64,000 nucleotides of DNA. Source: Telluria sp042683405 (GTDB lineage Bacteria; Pseudomonadota; Gammaproteobacteria; Burkholderiales; Burkholderiaceae_D). This document shows positions 31,772 through 40,965 of this stretch, piece after piece. The notes beneath the pieces were generated by a model that had not been told where the DNA came from, ran no database searches, and was given only the letters and a program-made list of their open reading frames with translations. Both the position numbers and the translations under genes were made by a program. The DNA lies in NCBI RefSeq assembly GCF_042683405.1, contig NZ_JBHUJS010000002.1, positions 62,001 through 126,000 on the forward strand, in the 5' to 3' direction. Each line of letters begins with the position of its first letter. The first letter of the stretch is position 1.

Positions 31772-34700
31772 TGCGCACCTCCTGCAACGGCGACCTGCTC
31801 GGGCGGCCGGCCCACGATCGCATCCGGCAGCGCCATCCCGACAAAGCCGCGCCCGCCGGCGCCCTCGCTGCTGATGACCTTCTTGAAGTCCAGCGCCACG
31901 CTCACGTTGCCCTTCTTCCAGCGAAGTTCGTTGTAGGCGCCGCGCTTGACCTGGTCCGACTGCTCGATCGCCATGCCGAGCGCATGCGGCCCGGCCTCGT
32001 TGAACACGTCCACGGTCCGGCCGTCGACCAGCACGGCGCTGATCCGAAAGCCGCGCACGCCCGGTCCCGGATGGACCATGCTGGTCCACGTGGGCGGCGT
32101 GTTCCGGTATCGCAGCTGCTGCCCGTCGATCTCGACGGTGAATTCCTGCACGCCGGGCGACAGTAATGGCCGGATCTGGAAGATGTTCTGCACGCCGCCC
32201 GTGCCGGCGACGCCGTTGGCCTCCAGCGGCGCCACCCAGGACCGGAAGCCGGCCAGCGCGCCAGGGTTCATCTCGATGCCCATGTCGGCCCAGCGGCGCG
32301 GCTCCAGCAGGTCGCCGCGCCGCACCACCAGCGAGCCGAGCGAGGCGCTCACGAACTTTGCCACCACGCCGTCCGGGCCGAATACCTGCCCGATTTCCGC
32401 CGGGCTGGCCTGGATCGTGGCGCGCGGCGAGAACGGGTACTTGCTTGCCAGCGAGGCCCGGAACGGCTCCACCACCTGCGCCATCCAGGTGCGGTTGATT
32501 TCTGATTCGCTGGGCGCGATCACGACGCCGAACGACTGCATCAGGGGACGCACCAGGATCGGGCGCAGCGCCTGCTTCTGCTCGTCGCTCATCCCGGTCA
32601 GCATCTGCTCGTCGACAAATTTGAGCGCTTCGGCCAGTTCGGAGCCGCTGCCCTCCAGCGTCTGCTGCATGAACTGGCGGGCGCCGGGACCGGGATCGCC
32701 CTGGTTCCTGATCTGGTTCAGGCGCGTGCGCAGGCGCGAGAGCGCGTCGAGGTAGCCGGTCATCAGCGTGGCCTCCTTCTCGCGCACGGCCACCATGCGC
32801 GCCAGCCCCGAGAACTCGCGTGCGATCCGCCCCTGCGACGGGGCGGCTCCGCCTGATGGAATCTCCAGTCCGGCCGCGTCCACGCCGGTACGCACATCGG
32901 ACGGGGCGCGCCGCAGGATCTTCTCGCGCAGCCAGGCGATCACTCCCTTCTGCACCTTGGCCGTTGCGGCGCCGCCCCCGCCCGGCGCATCCCACGCAGT
33001 CTGCTCGTGGACATAGGCGAGCACGCGCGAGATCGGGGAGGATTGGGGATCGCCCAGGCGGTTCATCGCGCGCACGCCGCCGTCGAAGCTGTCGAAGCCG
33101 GCCAGGGTCACGCCCTGCAGGAACGTGTTCCATTGCCTGACGTAGTCGGCCTTGTACAGGTCGGTGAGCGCCTTCTCGATCTGTTCGGGGCTGCCTTCCA
33201 GCGTCAGGTCGTTCTGCGTCGTCGTGCGCAGGACCCAGTCGGTGCTTGCCAGTTCGCGGTTGGCCGCATCGCGGATCGCCGCCCGCACATAGCCGTCCCA
33301 GGCTTCGCGCGTGAAGGCGCCGGGCACGGCGTGGCTGCCTGCGATGAACGCCGCGTCGCGCTCGCCCGCGAGCCGGGCGACCGTCACCGCGGGGTAGCGG
33401 GTCGATGCGCGCGCGCGGATGTCGGCATAGGCGCGTTCGCGCGCGGGGATGCCGCGCACCACGCGCCGCAGGTTTTCGCGCGCCGTGTCGAGCAGCGCAA
33501 TCTTTGGCTGGAGCTGCGGCCAGGCGGGGTCCTCCACGTTCGCGATGTGGAAAGTGAGCAGCTTCTCGGCGCTGCGGATCAGCTGCTCTTCCGGCATGGC
33601 GCCGCGGTTCGCGTGCAGCCAGCCGCGCCAGAAGCGCGTGAGCTGGTCGTGCAGGTGGCCGGTCTCGGCATGACTCTTATCGCCCAGCATCAGGTACGTT
33701 TTCAGGGCGTTGTAGCCATCGGCGACGTTGGTGGGCGAGCCGTCCTGGTAGGGCTGGCCCGGCTGGGTGCCTGCGCCCAGCCGTTCCTGGGTCGCCGGAT
33801 CGAGCTGGTCGCCGTGCGCGTTCATCGCGGCCAGGTGCGCCTCCAGCGCCGCGCCGACCGGCCGCACCATGACGTCGCGCATGCCGGCGAAGAATTCGTC
33901 GCGCAGCTTGCGCTCCAGCGTGTCGCCCTGGTACAGGCCGAACGACAGCATCAGCGGCGTATCCGCACGGTAGTGCTCCAGCTGCTGGATACGGTCCTGC
34001 AGCACCTCCAGCGCCTCGAGGCGCGACTGCAGGTCGGTGCGCTTGTCCTGCAGTCGCACGACTTTCGCCAGGTCGGCTTCCACATTCGCCACCAGCTGGC
34101 GGTTGTTCGAATACGACCAGCTCCATCCGGCCAGCGCCACGCCGAGCGCCAGCGCCGCGCAGGCGAAGGCGCCGTACTTGATGCGCGTGGCGGTGGGAGT
34201 GGTGTAGCGCGCGACCAGGTCCTTGTCGGCGAAGATAATGCTGCGGAACAGGTCGCGCAGGAAGTAGCCGGCGCCGGCGTCCTGCGCCTCCCCTGCCTCC
34301 CCCCGTTTTGGCAGCTCCACGTCGAAGCGCGCCGCGACCCGCTCCGATGCATGGTTGGCGACCGATCCCTCCTGCAGCGCGCTGGTGAAATAAAAGCCGC
34401 GGAAAACGGGCCGGAACTGGTAGGTATTCTCCTCGAACAATGTGGCCAGGAAGGCGCGCAGCACCGGCTTCATCGACGCGAACTCCAGCGGGAAGGTAAA
34501 CACGCCGGGACGCATGGCCTGCGCCATTCCCATGCTCGCCAGGCTCATTTCCTTCAGGCCTTCGTGCAGCTCGTCGAATCCCTCGTCGAAGAAGGCCAGC
34601 ACGTCCTGATGCGCGCGGCGGCGGTTGTAGCGCAGCGTGGCGCCCCAGGTGCGGTCGCGCTCGGCCCCTTGCGCGCCGTGGAAGAAGTCGCAGAATCCGG

Positions 34701-35460
34701 CCACCAGGTCGGCCTTGGTGAACACCACATACACGGGCGCGTACACGCCAAGGTGCTCGGTCAGCTCCTGCACGCGGGAGCGCAGGTTGCGCGCCAGCTC
34801 GAGGTTCTTCTGCGGCGGCCCGGCAATCAGGTCGGCGACGCTGGCCGCAATGATGATGCCATTGACCGGCGCGCGCGGACGGTAGCGGCGCAACAGGCCG
34901 AGGAAGGCCAGCCATTCGGCGCGGTCGCTGTCCTCCACGCTGTAGCGCCCGGCCGTGTCGAGCACGATGCCTTCGGTGGTGAAGAACCAGTCGCAGTTGC
35001 GCGTGCCGCCCACGCCATGCAGCGCGCGGCTGCCGGCCAGCGGGAAGCTGAGGCCCGAATGCGCGATCGCGCTGCTCTTGCCGGCGGCCGGGTTCCCGAT
35101 GATCATGTACCACGGCAGCTCATACATTGCCGCGGAACCGCGCATGATGCCCAGCCTGGACGACTTGATGGTGCCGACCGCATCGAGCATCGCCTTGCGC
35201 AGCGCGGGCACTTCGTCGCGGGCGTCGTTGCACGGCTCGGCGATCGCTTTGGCGAGGGGATCCGCGGCCCGTTCGCGCCAGCGGCGCCGGGCATGCACGG
35301 CAAGGGCCCAGAGCGCCGCGGCGAGCAGCACGCTGCCGATGCCCCACAGCGGCGTGATCTCCAGGACTTCGGTGACCAGCAGCGCGACGGCGCAGGCCAG
35401 TGTGAGCACGAGGGTGCGCTTGACCCAGCGGTGGGTCAGGAATTGCCATAGACGACGCAT
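31768..35460 (-). CDS. tssM: Type VI secretion membrane-complex protein TssM (IcmF)
   Basis: 1230-aa inner-membrane protein forming the trans-envelope channel. Two N-terminal transmembrane helices (about 15-32 and 38-56) are followed by a cytoplasmic NTPase domain with Walker A GNPAAGKS at residues 122-129, a third helix near 440 and a large periplasmic domain with ImcF-related and DUF1215-like regions. ATG 35460 gives MRRLWQFLTHRWVKR, a standard TssM N-terminus; the longer frame adds 13 residues without support. The Walker A lysine and serine are intact, so an ATP-dependent form is likely. Confidence 0.95.
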   Translation of the reverse strand: MRRLWQFLTHRWVKRTLVLTLACAVALLVTEVLEITPLWGIGSVLLAAALWALAVHARRRWRERAADPLAKAIAEPCNDARDEVPALRKAMLDAVGTIKSSRLGIMRGSAAMYELPWYMIIGNPAAGKSSAIAHSGLSFPLAGSRALHGVGGTRNCDWFFTTEGIVLDTAGRYSVEDSDRAEWLAFLGLLRRYRPRAPVNGIIIAASVADLIAGPPQKNLELARNLRSRVQELTEHLGVYAPVYVVFTKADLVAGFCDFFHGAQGAERDRTWGATLRYNRRRAHQDVLAFFDEGFDELHEGLKEMSLASMGMAQAMRPGVFTFPLEFASMKPVLRAFLATLFEENTYQFRPVFRGFYFTSALQEGSVANHASERVAARFDVELPKRGEAGEAQDAGAGYFLRDLFRSIIFADKDLVARYTTPTATRIKYGAFACAALALGVALAGWSWSYSNNRQLVANVEADLAKVVRLQDKRTDLQSRLEALEVLQDRIQQLEHYRADTPLMLSFGLYQGDTLERKLRDEFFAGMRDVMVRPVGAALEAHLAAMNAHGDQLDPATQERLGAGTQPGQPYQDGSPTNVADGYNALKTYLMLGDKSHAETGHLHDQLTRFWRGWLHANRGAMPEEQLIRSAEKLLTFHIANVEDPAWPQLQPKIALLDTARENLRRVVRGIPARERAYADIRARASTRYPAVTVARLAGERDAAFIAGSHAVPGAFTREAWDGYVRAAIRDAANRELASTDWVLRTTTQNDLTLEGSPEQIEKALTDLYKADYVRQWNTFLQGVTLAGFDSFDGGVRAMNRLGDPQSSPISRVLAYVHEQTAWDAPGGGGAATAKVQKGVIAWLREKILRRAPSDVRTGVDAAGLEIPSGGAAPSQGRIAREFSGLARMVAVREKEATLMTGYLDALSRLRTRLNQIRNQGDPGPGARQFMQQTLEGSGSELAEALKFVDEQMLTGMSDEQKQALRPILVRPLMQSFGVVIAPSESEINRTWMAQVVEPFRASLASKYPFSPRATIQASPAEIGQVFGPDGVVAKFVSASLGSLVVRRGDLLEPRRWADMGIEMNPGALAGFRSWVAPLEANGVAGTGGVQNIFQIRPLLSPGVQEFTVEIDGQQLRYRNTPPTWTSMVHPGPGVRGFRISAVLVDGRTVDVFNEAGPHALGMAIEQSDQVKRGAYNELRWKKGNVSVALDFKKVISSEGAGGRGFVGMALPDAIVGRPPEQVAVAGGAQ

Positions 35461-35540
35461 GGGATGGGCTCGGTTGTAGTCGTCAGGAAATGTTGGCACC
35501 CTTCACCGTTTGGCCGCTTGAGGCGGCGCAAGCGCCGGGC

Positions 35541-36269
35541 TCAGCCCGGTTTCGCGCCGCGCAAGCGCAGTTCCGCATGGCCGAAATCCATCATCTTCCA
35601 GCGCCCGCCCCAGGTCAGCCCGAGCGATTCGGCCACCTCGCCGTACAGGCGGTAGCCGCGCATCGCCCACGGATCCTTTTCGGAAATGACCAGCTTGCCA
35701 TCGCGTAGGAAGGCACAATCGGCGGCCAGCCCGTATTGGTGGTAGCTCTGGAACGCGCGCGCGTTGGTGACGCCCTGGCCCAGTGCGGCCAGGCGGTCCT
35801 GGCGCTCGGGGCTGCGGTACCCTTCCAGCAGCGCCATCTCATAGCCATGCCGTTCGCGCATGACCTGGAAGGCTGCCAGCAGGCGGCGCTGGAATTCCGG
35901 ATGCAGCATGCCCCAGTTGCGGCTGGCTTCAGCCAGCATCGGCCTCACCAGTTCCACCTCCGCCGTCGTGAATACGAGCGGCGGCAAGGCGGGCGGCGCC
36001 ACCAGCTGCTCGCCACGCAGCAGGGCCGACACTTGCGCGTCGGGCACGATCTCGCCTTGGTCGTAGCCGGGCAAGGCCGGGTCCGTACTGGACAGGAGGG
36101 CGACCAGGACAGGCGGAATCAACAGGCAGCCAACGACGACGCCGGCCAGCCAGCGGTGACGCACCAGCCGGCCGAGTTTCAGCGCCGGACCGTGTCGCTG
36201 GGGCGCGAGGAACACCGCGCCCAGGCCACAGACCATGAAAAAGTAACAAAGTGCGATCAAGATCATCAT
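35541..36269 (-). CDS. tagX: TagX-like M15 peptidase with membrane anchor
   Basis: 242-aa protein with two N-terminal transmembrane segments (about residues 1-22 and 43-60) and a periplasmic M15 (VanY/CwlK-like) domain. Zinc motifs are H-x6-D in SYHQYGLAADCAF and the final WGGRWKMMDFGHAEL. In Acinetobacter an M15 L,D-endopeptidase, TagX, opens peptidoglycan for T6SS assembly; position beside tssM suggests the same job. ATG 36269 is chosen; an in-frame TTG at 36296 would add nine residues and overlap the divergent gene's first ATG. Confidence 0.8.
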   Translation of the reverse strand: MMILIALCYFFMVCGLGAVFLAPQRHGPALKLGRLVRHRWLAGVVVGCLLIPPVLVALLSSTDPALPGYDQGEIVPDAQVSALLRGEQLVAPPALPPLVFTTAEVELVRPMLAEASRNWGMLHPEFQRRLLAAFQVMRERHGYEMALLEGYRSPERQDRLAALGQGVTNARAFQSYHQYGLAADCAFLRDGKLVISEKDPWAMRGYRLYGEVAESLGLTWGGRWKMMDFGHAELRLRGAKPG

Positions 36270-36328
36270 GTGTCCGCGCGGATTAGCTTTAATCAATGCT
36301 AGGAGTCATCAATCTTAGGAGCAAAACC

Positions 36329-36991
36329 GTGCGCCCTTCAGACCCCCGTCAACAATCCTCGAACCGTCCGAACTTAATGTCCGGAAATCGCAAACGTCCC
36401 GGCACAGGGGGCATCCTCGACCAGCTGGAACCGAAGACGGCGCGCAAGGCAGCGGCAGGCTTCAGCATCGGCATCGAGCCGCGCTGGGTCTGGGCGGGTG
36501 GCGGGGCCATCGTCCTGATGGTGGCGGCGCTGGCGGCGGTCGCGTGGTCGACAACCACCAAGGCGCGGCCTTTGCAGCCCTCGTCCGGCGAGGCCGCCCC
36601 TGTCCTGGCGCACAAGCCGGTGTTCGAATCGGGCCCGGCCCGGGTGGAACGCGTCGCGCTGGCCCCGCCCAAGCCGGCCCCGATCATGCTGGCCCAGGTG
36701 GAGCCGCCGCCCATGCCGCCGCCGATGCCATTGGTCGTGCTACCCAGGGAAAAGACAGCAACGCCGCCGGCCAAGGCTCCCGCCCGGTCAGCGACCGCCC
36801 AGAAGCGCACGGCGCCGGCAGCCGCTGCCGGCAAGCCGCCGGGCCAGCGTACGGCGGCGCGGCGCAACGCACCGGTGCCGAAAGCGCAGCGGGCCAAGCC
36901 CGAGCCGGCGCCGGAAGCCGTCCCGGACAACGATCCCGATGTCGCCTTGATAAGAGCCATCCGAAAAGCCACGAAAACGCAGTCGCCATGA
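36329..36991 (+). CDS. Single-pass Pro/Ala-rich protein of unknown function
   Basis: 220-aa protein starting at GTG 36329, chosen because TTAGGAGC lies 7-8 bases upstream; upstream ATG 36296 lacks a site. A cytoplasmic basic N-terminus (to about residue 54) precedes one transmembrane helix (GGGAIVLMVAALAAVAW), then a long Pro/Ala/Lys-rich region with no recognised domain. The topology, short cytoplasm and flexible periplasmic linker resembles a TonB-like or peptidoglycan-spanning tether. It is divergent from the TagX-like gene, so a T6SS link is possible but unproven. Confidence 0.6.
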   Translation: MRPSDPRQQSSNRPNLMSGNRKRPGTGGILDQLEPKTARKAAAGFSIGIEPRWVWAGGGAIVLMVAALAAVAWSTTTKARPLQPSSGEAAPVLAHKPVFESGPARVERVALAPPKPAPIMLAQVEPPPMPPPMPLVVLPREKTATPPAKAPARSATAQKRTAPAAAAGKPPGQRTAARRNAPVPKAQRAKPEPAPEAVPDNDPDVALIRAIRKATKTQSP

Positions 36992-37026
36992 CCGAATTGG
37001 CTGGGTAAGGAGCCGGCGGCGGGTTA

Positions 37027-37046
37027 TACTGTACATAATTACAGTA
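37027..37046 (+). promoter_or_regulatory. LexA (SOS) box before the FAN1-helicase operon
   Basis: TACTGTACATAATTACAGTA is a perfect palindrome apart from its centre and matches the LexA consensus CTGT-N8-ACAG. It ends eight bases before the FAN1 start codon and overlaps a -10-like TATACT (37025-37030). LexA binding here would block transcription of both genes. Confidence 0.85.
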
Positions 37047-37054
37047 CCCGCACC

Positions 37055-38689
37055 ATGACTCCACAGCTCGACAACCAGTTCTATTACCTGGATAACTTCC
37101 ACCGGGTGCTCGACTGGATCGGCTCGCGCTATCCGGACCTGCTGACGGACGAGGAGCGCGCGTTCCTCGACCGTTTCCCCACCCTGCCCCGGCCATCGCG
37201 CGCGCTGCTCGTGCGGATGGTGATGCGCAAGGGCGCCCTGTTTCGCGCCAGCAAGCTCAATTACGCGGAAATCGGCTGCGCGGTCGAGGCATCGCGCGCG
37301 CTGGTTGCCACCGGATGGGTCGAGGACGATCCCGAGATCACGCTCGACGAACTGTTCGCCCTGCTCACCAAGGCGGAGGTCGCGGCCGTATTCGGACTGC
37401 CCGCGCAGCTCAGGGGTGCGCGCAAGCCGGAGCAGCTGGAAGCACTGCGCGCCGATTTTGCCGACGCGCGCGCCTTCAGCGCCTGGTGCAAGGACCTGCC
37501 CGAGCGCGCGCTGCGCGTTGCAGCGCAGGCGCTGTGCGACCGGCTGCGCCTGATCTTCTTCGGGAACTTCCACCAGGACTGGACCGAGATCGTGCTGTCG
37601 GACCTGGGCATCTACAAGTTCGAGCAGGTCGAGTTCTCGGCCGCGTCGCGCGCGTTCCGGTGCCGGCGCGACATCGACTACTTCCTAGCGCTGCACCAGT
37701 GCCGCGAGCGTTTCGCCAATGGCGAAGACATCGGCAGCGTGCTGCGCGACGTCCCGCCACCGGTGCCGGACAACGAATGGCTTGGCGGACGGCGCGAGAA
37801 GCTGATGTTCGCGATCGCCCAGCACTACGAAAAGCTGCACGACTGGACCAACGCCCACGACGCCTACCGCAACTGCAGCTACCCCGGCGCCCGCGCACGC
37901 GCGGTACGGGTCCTGGAGAAGGCGGGCCGCTACGCCGAAGCGCATGAGCTGCTCGCCGCGGCCCAGCAGGCGCCGGAAAGCGACACCGAACGCCAGCACC
38001 TGGCCCGCATTGCGCCGCGCCTCGCGTCCAGGCTGGGGCACGCCAGGGTGCGTGCCAGGCGGCCCGGCGTGGACCGCATCGACCTGAAACTGCCGATGCC
38101 GGCCGAAGCCTGGTGGGTGGAAGGCGTGGTGCGCGACCACCTGACGCGCGACGACGCGCCGGTGTACTACGTCGAGAACACGCTGATCAACGCCTTGTTC
38201 GGCCTGTTGTGCTGGCGCGCGATCTTCTCCGCCATTCCGGGCGCGTTCTTCCATCCGTTTCACCGCGCCCCGGCCGACCTGTATGGCGCCGACTTCCACG
38301 CGCGGCGCGAGCGCGAGTTCGCACACTGTTTCGGGCAGCTGGAGACGGGCGAGTACCGCGCCACCATCCTCGCCAATTTCGCCGGCAAGCACGGGATCCA
38401 GTCGCCCTTCCTCGCGTGGGACTACCTGAGCGAGGAACTGCTCGCGATGGCGCTCGACTGCATTCCGGCGCTGCACCTGCGCCGCTCGTTCGAGCGCATC
38501 CTGGCCGATGTGAAAAGCAACCGCACAGGCTTCCCTGACCTGATCCGCTTCTGGCCCGCCGAAAAGCGCTACCAGATGATCGAGGTGAAGGGCCCGGGCG
38601 ACCGCCTCCAGGACAACCAGCTGCGCTGGATCGAGTACTGCGCCACCCATGGCATGCCGGTCTCGGTCTGCTACCTGCAATGGGAGTGA
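37055..38689 (+). CDS. FAN1-type VRR-NUC structure-specific nuclease
   Basis: 544-aa protein like bacterial FAN1 (Pseudomonas PsFAN1), which cuts 5' flaps and unhooks interstrand cross-links. The C-terminal VRR-NUC domain has D495 in GFPDLIRF, and E510/K512 in IEVKG; the 15- and 2-residue spacing equals that of human FAN1 D960, E975, K977. The N-terminal SAP-like segment and a TPR-like middle (HDAYRNCSYPGARARAVRVLEKAGRYAEAHELL) also fit. It sits behind a LexA box and overlaps the helicase gene by 10 bases, so both should be induced by DNA damage. Confidence 0.93.
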   Translation: MTPQLDNQFYYLDNFHRVLDWIGSRYPDLLTDEERAFLDRFPTLPRPSRALLVRMVMRKGALFRASKLNYAEIGCAVEASRALVATGWVEDDPEITLDELFALLTKAEVAAVFGLPAQLRGARKPEQLEALRADFADARAFSAWCKDLPERALRVAAQALCDRLRLIFFGNFHQDWTEIVLSDLGIYKFEQVEFSAASRAFRCRRDIDYFLALHQCRERFANGEDIGSVLRDVPPPVPDNEWLGGRREKLMFAIAQHYEKLHDWTNAHDAYRNCSYPGARARAVRVLEKAGRYAEAHELLAAAQQAPESDTERQHLARIAPRLASRLGHARVRARRPGVDRIDLKLPMPAEAWWVEGVVRDHLTRDDAPVYYVENTLINALFGLLCWRAIFSAIPGAFFHPFHRAPADLYGADFHARREREFAHCFGQLETGEYRATILANFAGKHGIQSPFLAWDYLSEELLAMALDCIPALHLRRSFERILADVKSNRTGFPDLIRFWPAEKRYQMIEVKGPGDRLQDNQLRWIEYCATHGMPVSVCYLQWE

Positions 38690-40929
38690 CCTACACCGTC
38701 TCGGTGCGGGCGCTGTGCGAGTTCACGGCCAAGCAGGGCAACCTGGACCTGCGCTTCACGCCCTCCCCGACCGCCCAGGAAGGCATCGCCGGCCATCAGG
38801 TCGTCACCAGCCGGCGCGGTCCGGGCTACCAGCGCGAGGTCAGCCTGTCGTGCGACCACGGCAGGCTGCACGTGCGCGGCCGCGCCGACGGCTACGACCC
38901 CGGCCAGAACCTGCTGGAGGAAATCAAGACGCACCGTGGCGACCTGTCGCGCATGCCGGACAACCACCGCCATCTCCACTGGGCGCAGGCGCGCGTCTAC
39001 GGCCACCTGATGTGCCGCCAGCTCGGGCTTGGCGGAATCGCACTTGCGCTGGTCTATTTCGACATCGCCACGCAGGCCGAAACCGTGCTGCGCGAGGAGC
39101 GCACCGCGGCGGAGCTCGAAGCGATGTTCGAAGCCCAATGCGATCGCTTCATCGCGTGGGCCGGACAGGAGGCGGCGCACCGCGCGGCGCGCGACCAGGC
39201 GCTGGCCGCGATGCAGTTCCCCTACCCGGCCTTCCGCCCGGGCCAGCGGCAGCTCGCGCAGGCCGTGTACCAGGCCAACGCCAGCGGGCGATGCCTGCTG
39301 GCGCAAGCTCCCACTGGCATCGGCAAGACCGTCGGCACGCTGTTCCCGGCGCTGAAGGCGGCGCCGCTGCATGGCCTGGACAAGGTGTTCTACCTGGCGG
39401 CCAAGACGCCGGGCCGGCGCCTGGCGCTCGACGCGGCGCAGGTGATCCGCAAGCAGTGCGTTATTCCGCTGCGGGTGCTGGAACTGGCCGCGCGCGACAA
39501 GGCGTGCGAGCATCCGGACAAGGCCTGCCACGGCGAGTCGTGTCCGCTCGCGAAGGGCTTCTACGACCGCCTCCCGGCGGCGCGCGAGGCGGCGCTGGCC
39601 GAGGAAACGCTGGACCGCGAGGCGCTGCAGCGGGTCGGGCTGGCGCACGAGGTCTGTCCCTACTACCTCGGCAGCGAGATGGCGAAGTGGAGCGACGTGG
39701 TCGTTGGCGACTACAACTACTATTTCGACCATGGCGCGATGCTGTACGGGCTGACGCTGGCCAACCAGTGGCGCGTCAGCGTACTGGCCGACGAAGCGCA
39801 CAACATGGTGTCGCGGGCGCGCTCGATGTACAGCGGCCAGCTGGCGAAGGCAGCGCTGCGGGCCGCGCGCGCAGCCGCCCCTGCCCACCTGCGCAAGGCG
39901 CTCGACCGCGTGTCGCGCGCGTGGCCCAGGGTGGAGCGCGAGTACGCGGTGCTGGAGGCGATCCCTGAAAAACTGGTCAGCGAGCTGCAGGGACTCGTTT
40001 CCGCGGTCACCGACATGCTGGCCGAGCATCCCGAGCAGCTCGACCCTGCCCTGCAGCGCTTCTACTTCGACGCCATGCTGTTCGTGCGCCTGTCTGAGCA
40101 GTTCGGCGCGCACTCGCTGTTCGACGTGTCGATGCAGGGCGCGCGCGACTCGGCCCTGTGCATCCGCAATGTGGTGCCGGCGCCATGGCTGCAGCCGCGC
40201 TTTGCGCTCGCGCATTCGACCACGCTGTTTTCCGCCACGCTCAGCCCGTGGAATTACTTCACCGACGCGCTCGGCATGCCGAAGGACACGGCCTGGATCG
40301 ACGTCGAGTCGCCGTTCAGCGCCGAGCAGCTGTCGGTGCACGTGGTCCGGCAGATCTCCACGCGCTACCAGCATCGCGCGCGCTCGCTGGGGCCGGTCGC
40401 AAGGCTGATGGCGCAGCAGTACGAGGCGACGCCGGGCAATTACCTGGCGTTCTTCAGCAGTTTCGAATACCTGGAACAGGTGGCCGATGCGTTCGCGGCG
40501 CAGTACCCGGACGTGCCTGCATGGCGCCAGTCGCGCTCGATGAGCGAAGGCGAACGCGATGCGTTCCTGGCCCGCTTCACGCACGACGGACGCGGCATCG
40601 GCTTCGCGGTGCTGGGCGGCTCGTTCGGTGAAGGCATCGACCTGCCGGGGGCGCGCCTGATCGGGGCCTTTATCGCGACGCTGGGGCTACCGCAGTTCAA
40701 TCCCGTGAACGAGCAGATGCGCGAGCGGATGGAGGCGATGTTCGGGGCGGGCTACGACTACACCTATCTCTACCCCGGGATACAGAAGGTGGTGCAGGCT
40801 GCCGGGCGGGTGATCCGCACCCAGTCGGACCGGGGCGTCGTGTACCTCATCGACGACCGGTTCGGGCAGGCGCAGGTGCGCGAGCTGTTGCCGCTGTGGT
40901 GGGACGTCAGCCCGGCGCCCGCTTCCTAG
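38680..40929 (+). CDS. DinG/XPD-family Fe-S helicase with N-terminal RecB-like nuclease domain
   Basis: 749-aa superfamily 2 helicase. Walker A APTGIGKT is at 210-217, the DEAH box at 371-374, and four cysteines (276, 283, 288, 326) are placed to ligate a 4Fe-4S cluster. Residues 30-110 show the RecB/Cas4-type nuclease motifs in order: EGxxxH (H39), GRAD (D70), EIK (E81, K83) and QARVY (Q103). So it should unwind and cut DNA. The C-terminal motif QAAGRVIRTQSDRG is motif VI. It is coupled to FAN1, implying a shared cross-link repair role. Confidence 0.9.
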   Translation: MGVTYTVSVRALCEFTAKQGNLDLRFTPSPTAQEGIAGHQVVTSRRGPGYQREVSLSCDHGRLHVRGRADGYDPGQNLLEEIKTHRGDLSRMPDNHRHLHWAQARVYGHLMCRQLGLGGIALALVYFDIATQAETVLREERTAAELEAMFEAQCDRFIAWAGQEAAHRAARDQALAAMQFPYPAFRPGQRQLAQAVYQANASGRCLLAQAPTGIGKTVGTLFPALKAAPLHGLDKVFYLAAKTPGRRLALDAAQVIRKQCVIPLRVLELAARDKACEHPDKACHGESCPLAKGFYDRLPAAREAALAEETLDREALQRVGLAHEVCPYYLGSEMAKWSDVVVGDYNYYFDHGAMLYGLTLANQWRVSVLADEAHNMVSRARSMYSGQLAKAALRAARAAAPAHLRKALDRVSRAWPRVEREYAVLEAIPEKLVSELQGLVSAVTDMLAEHPEQLDPALQRFYFDAMLFVRLSEQFGAHSLFDVSMQGARDSALCIRNVVPAPWLQPRFALAHSTTLFSATLSPWNYFTDALGMPKDTAWIDVESPFSAEQLSVHVVRQISTRYQHRARSLGPVARLMAQQYEATPGNYLAFFSSFEYLEQVADAFAAQYPDVPAWRQSRSMSEGERDAFLARFTHDGRGIGFAVLGGSFGEGIDLPGARLIGAFIATLGLPQFNPVNEQMRERMEAMFGAGYDYTYLYPGIQKVVQAAGRVIRTQSDRGVVYLIDDRFGQAQVRELLPLWWDVSPAPAS

Positions 40930-40965
40930 CCAGGCGGGGGCCGCAAGTCTTGCGGAGACGCCGCG

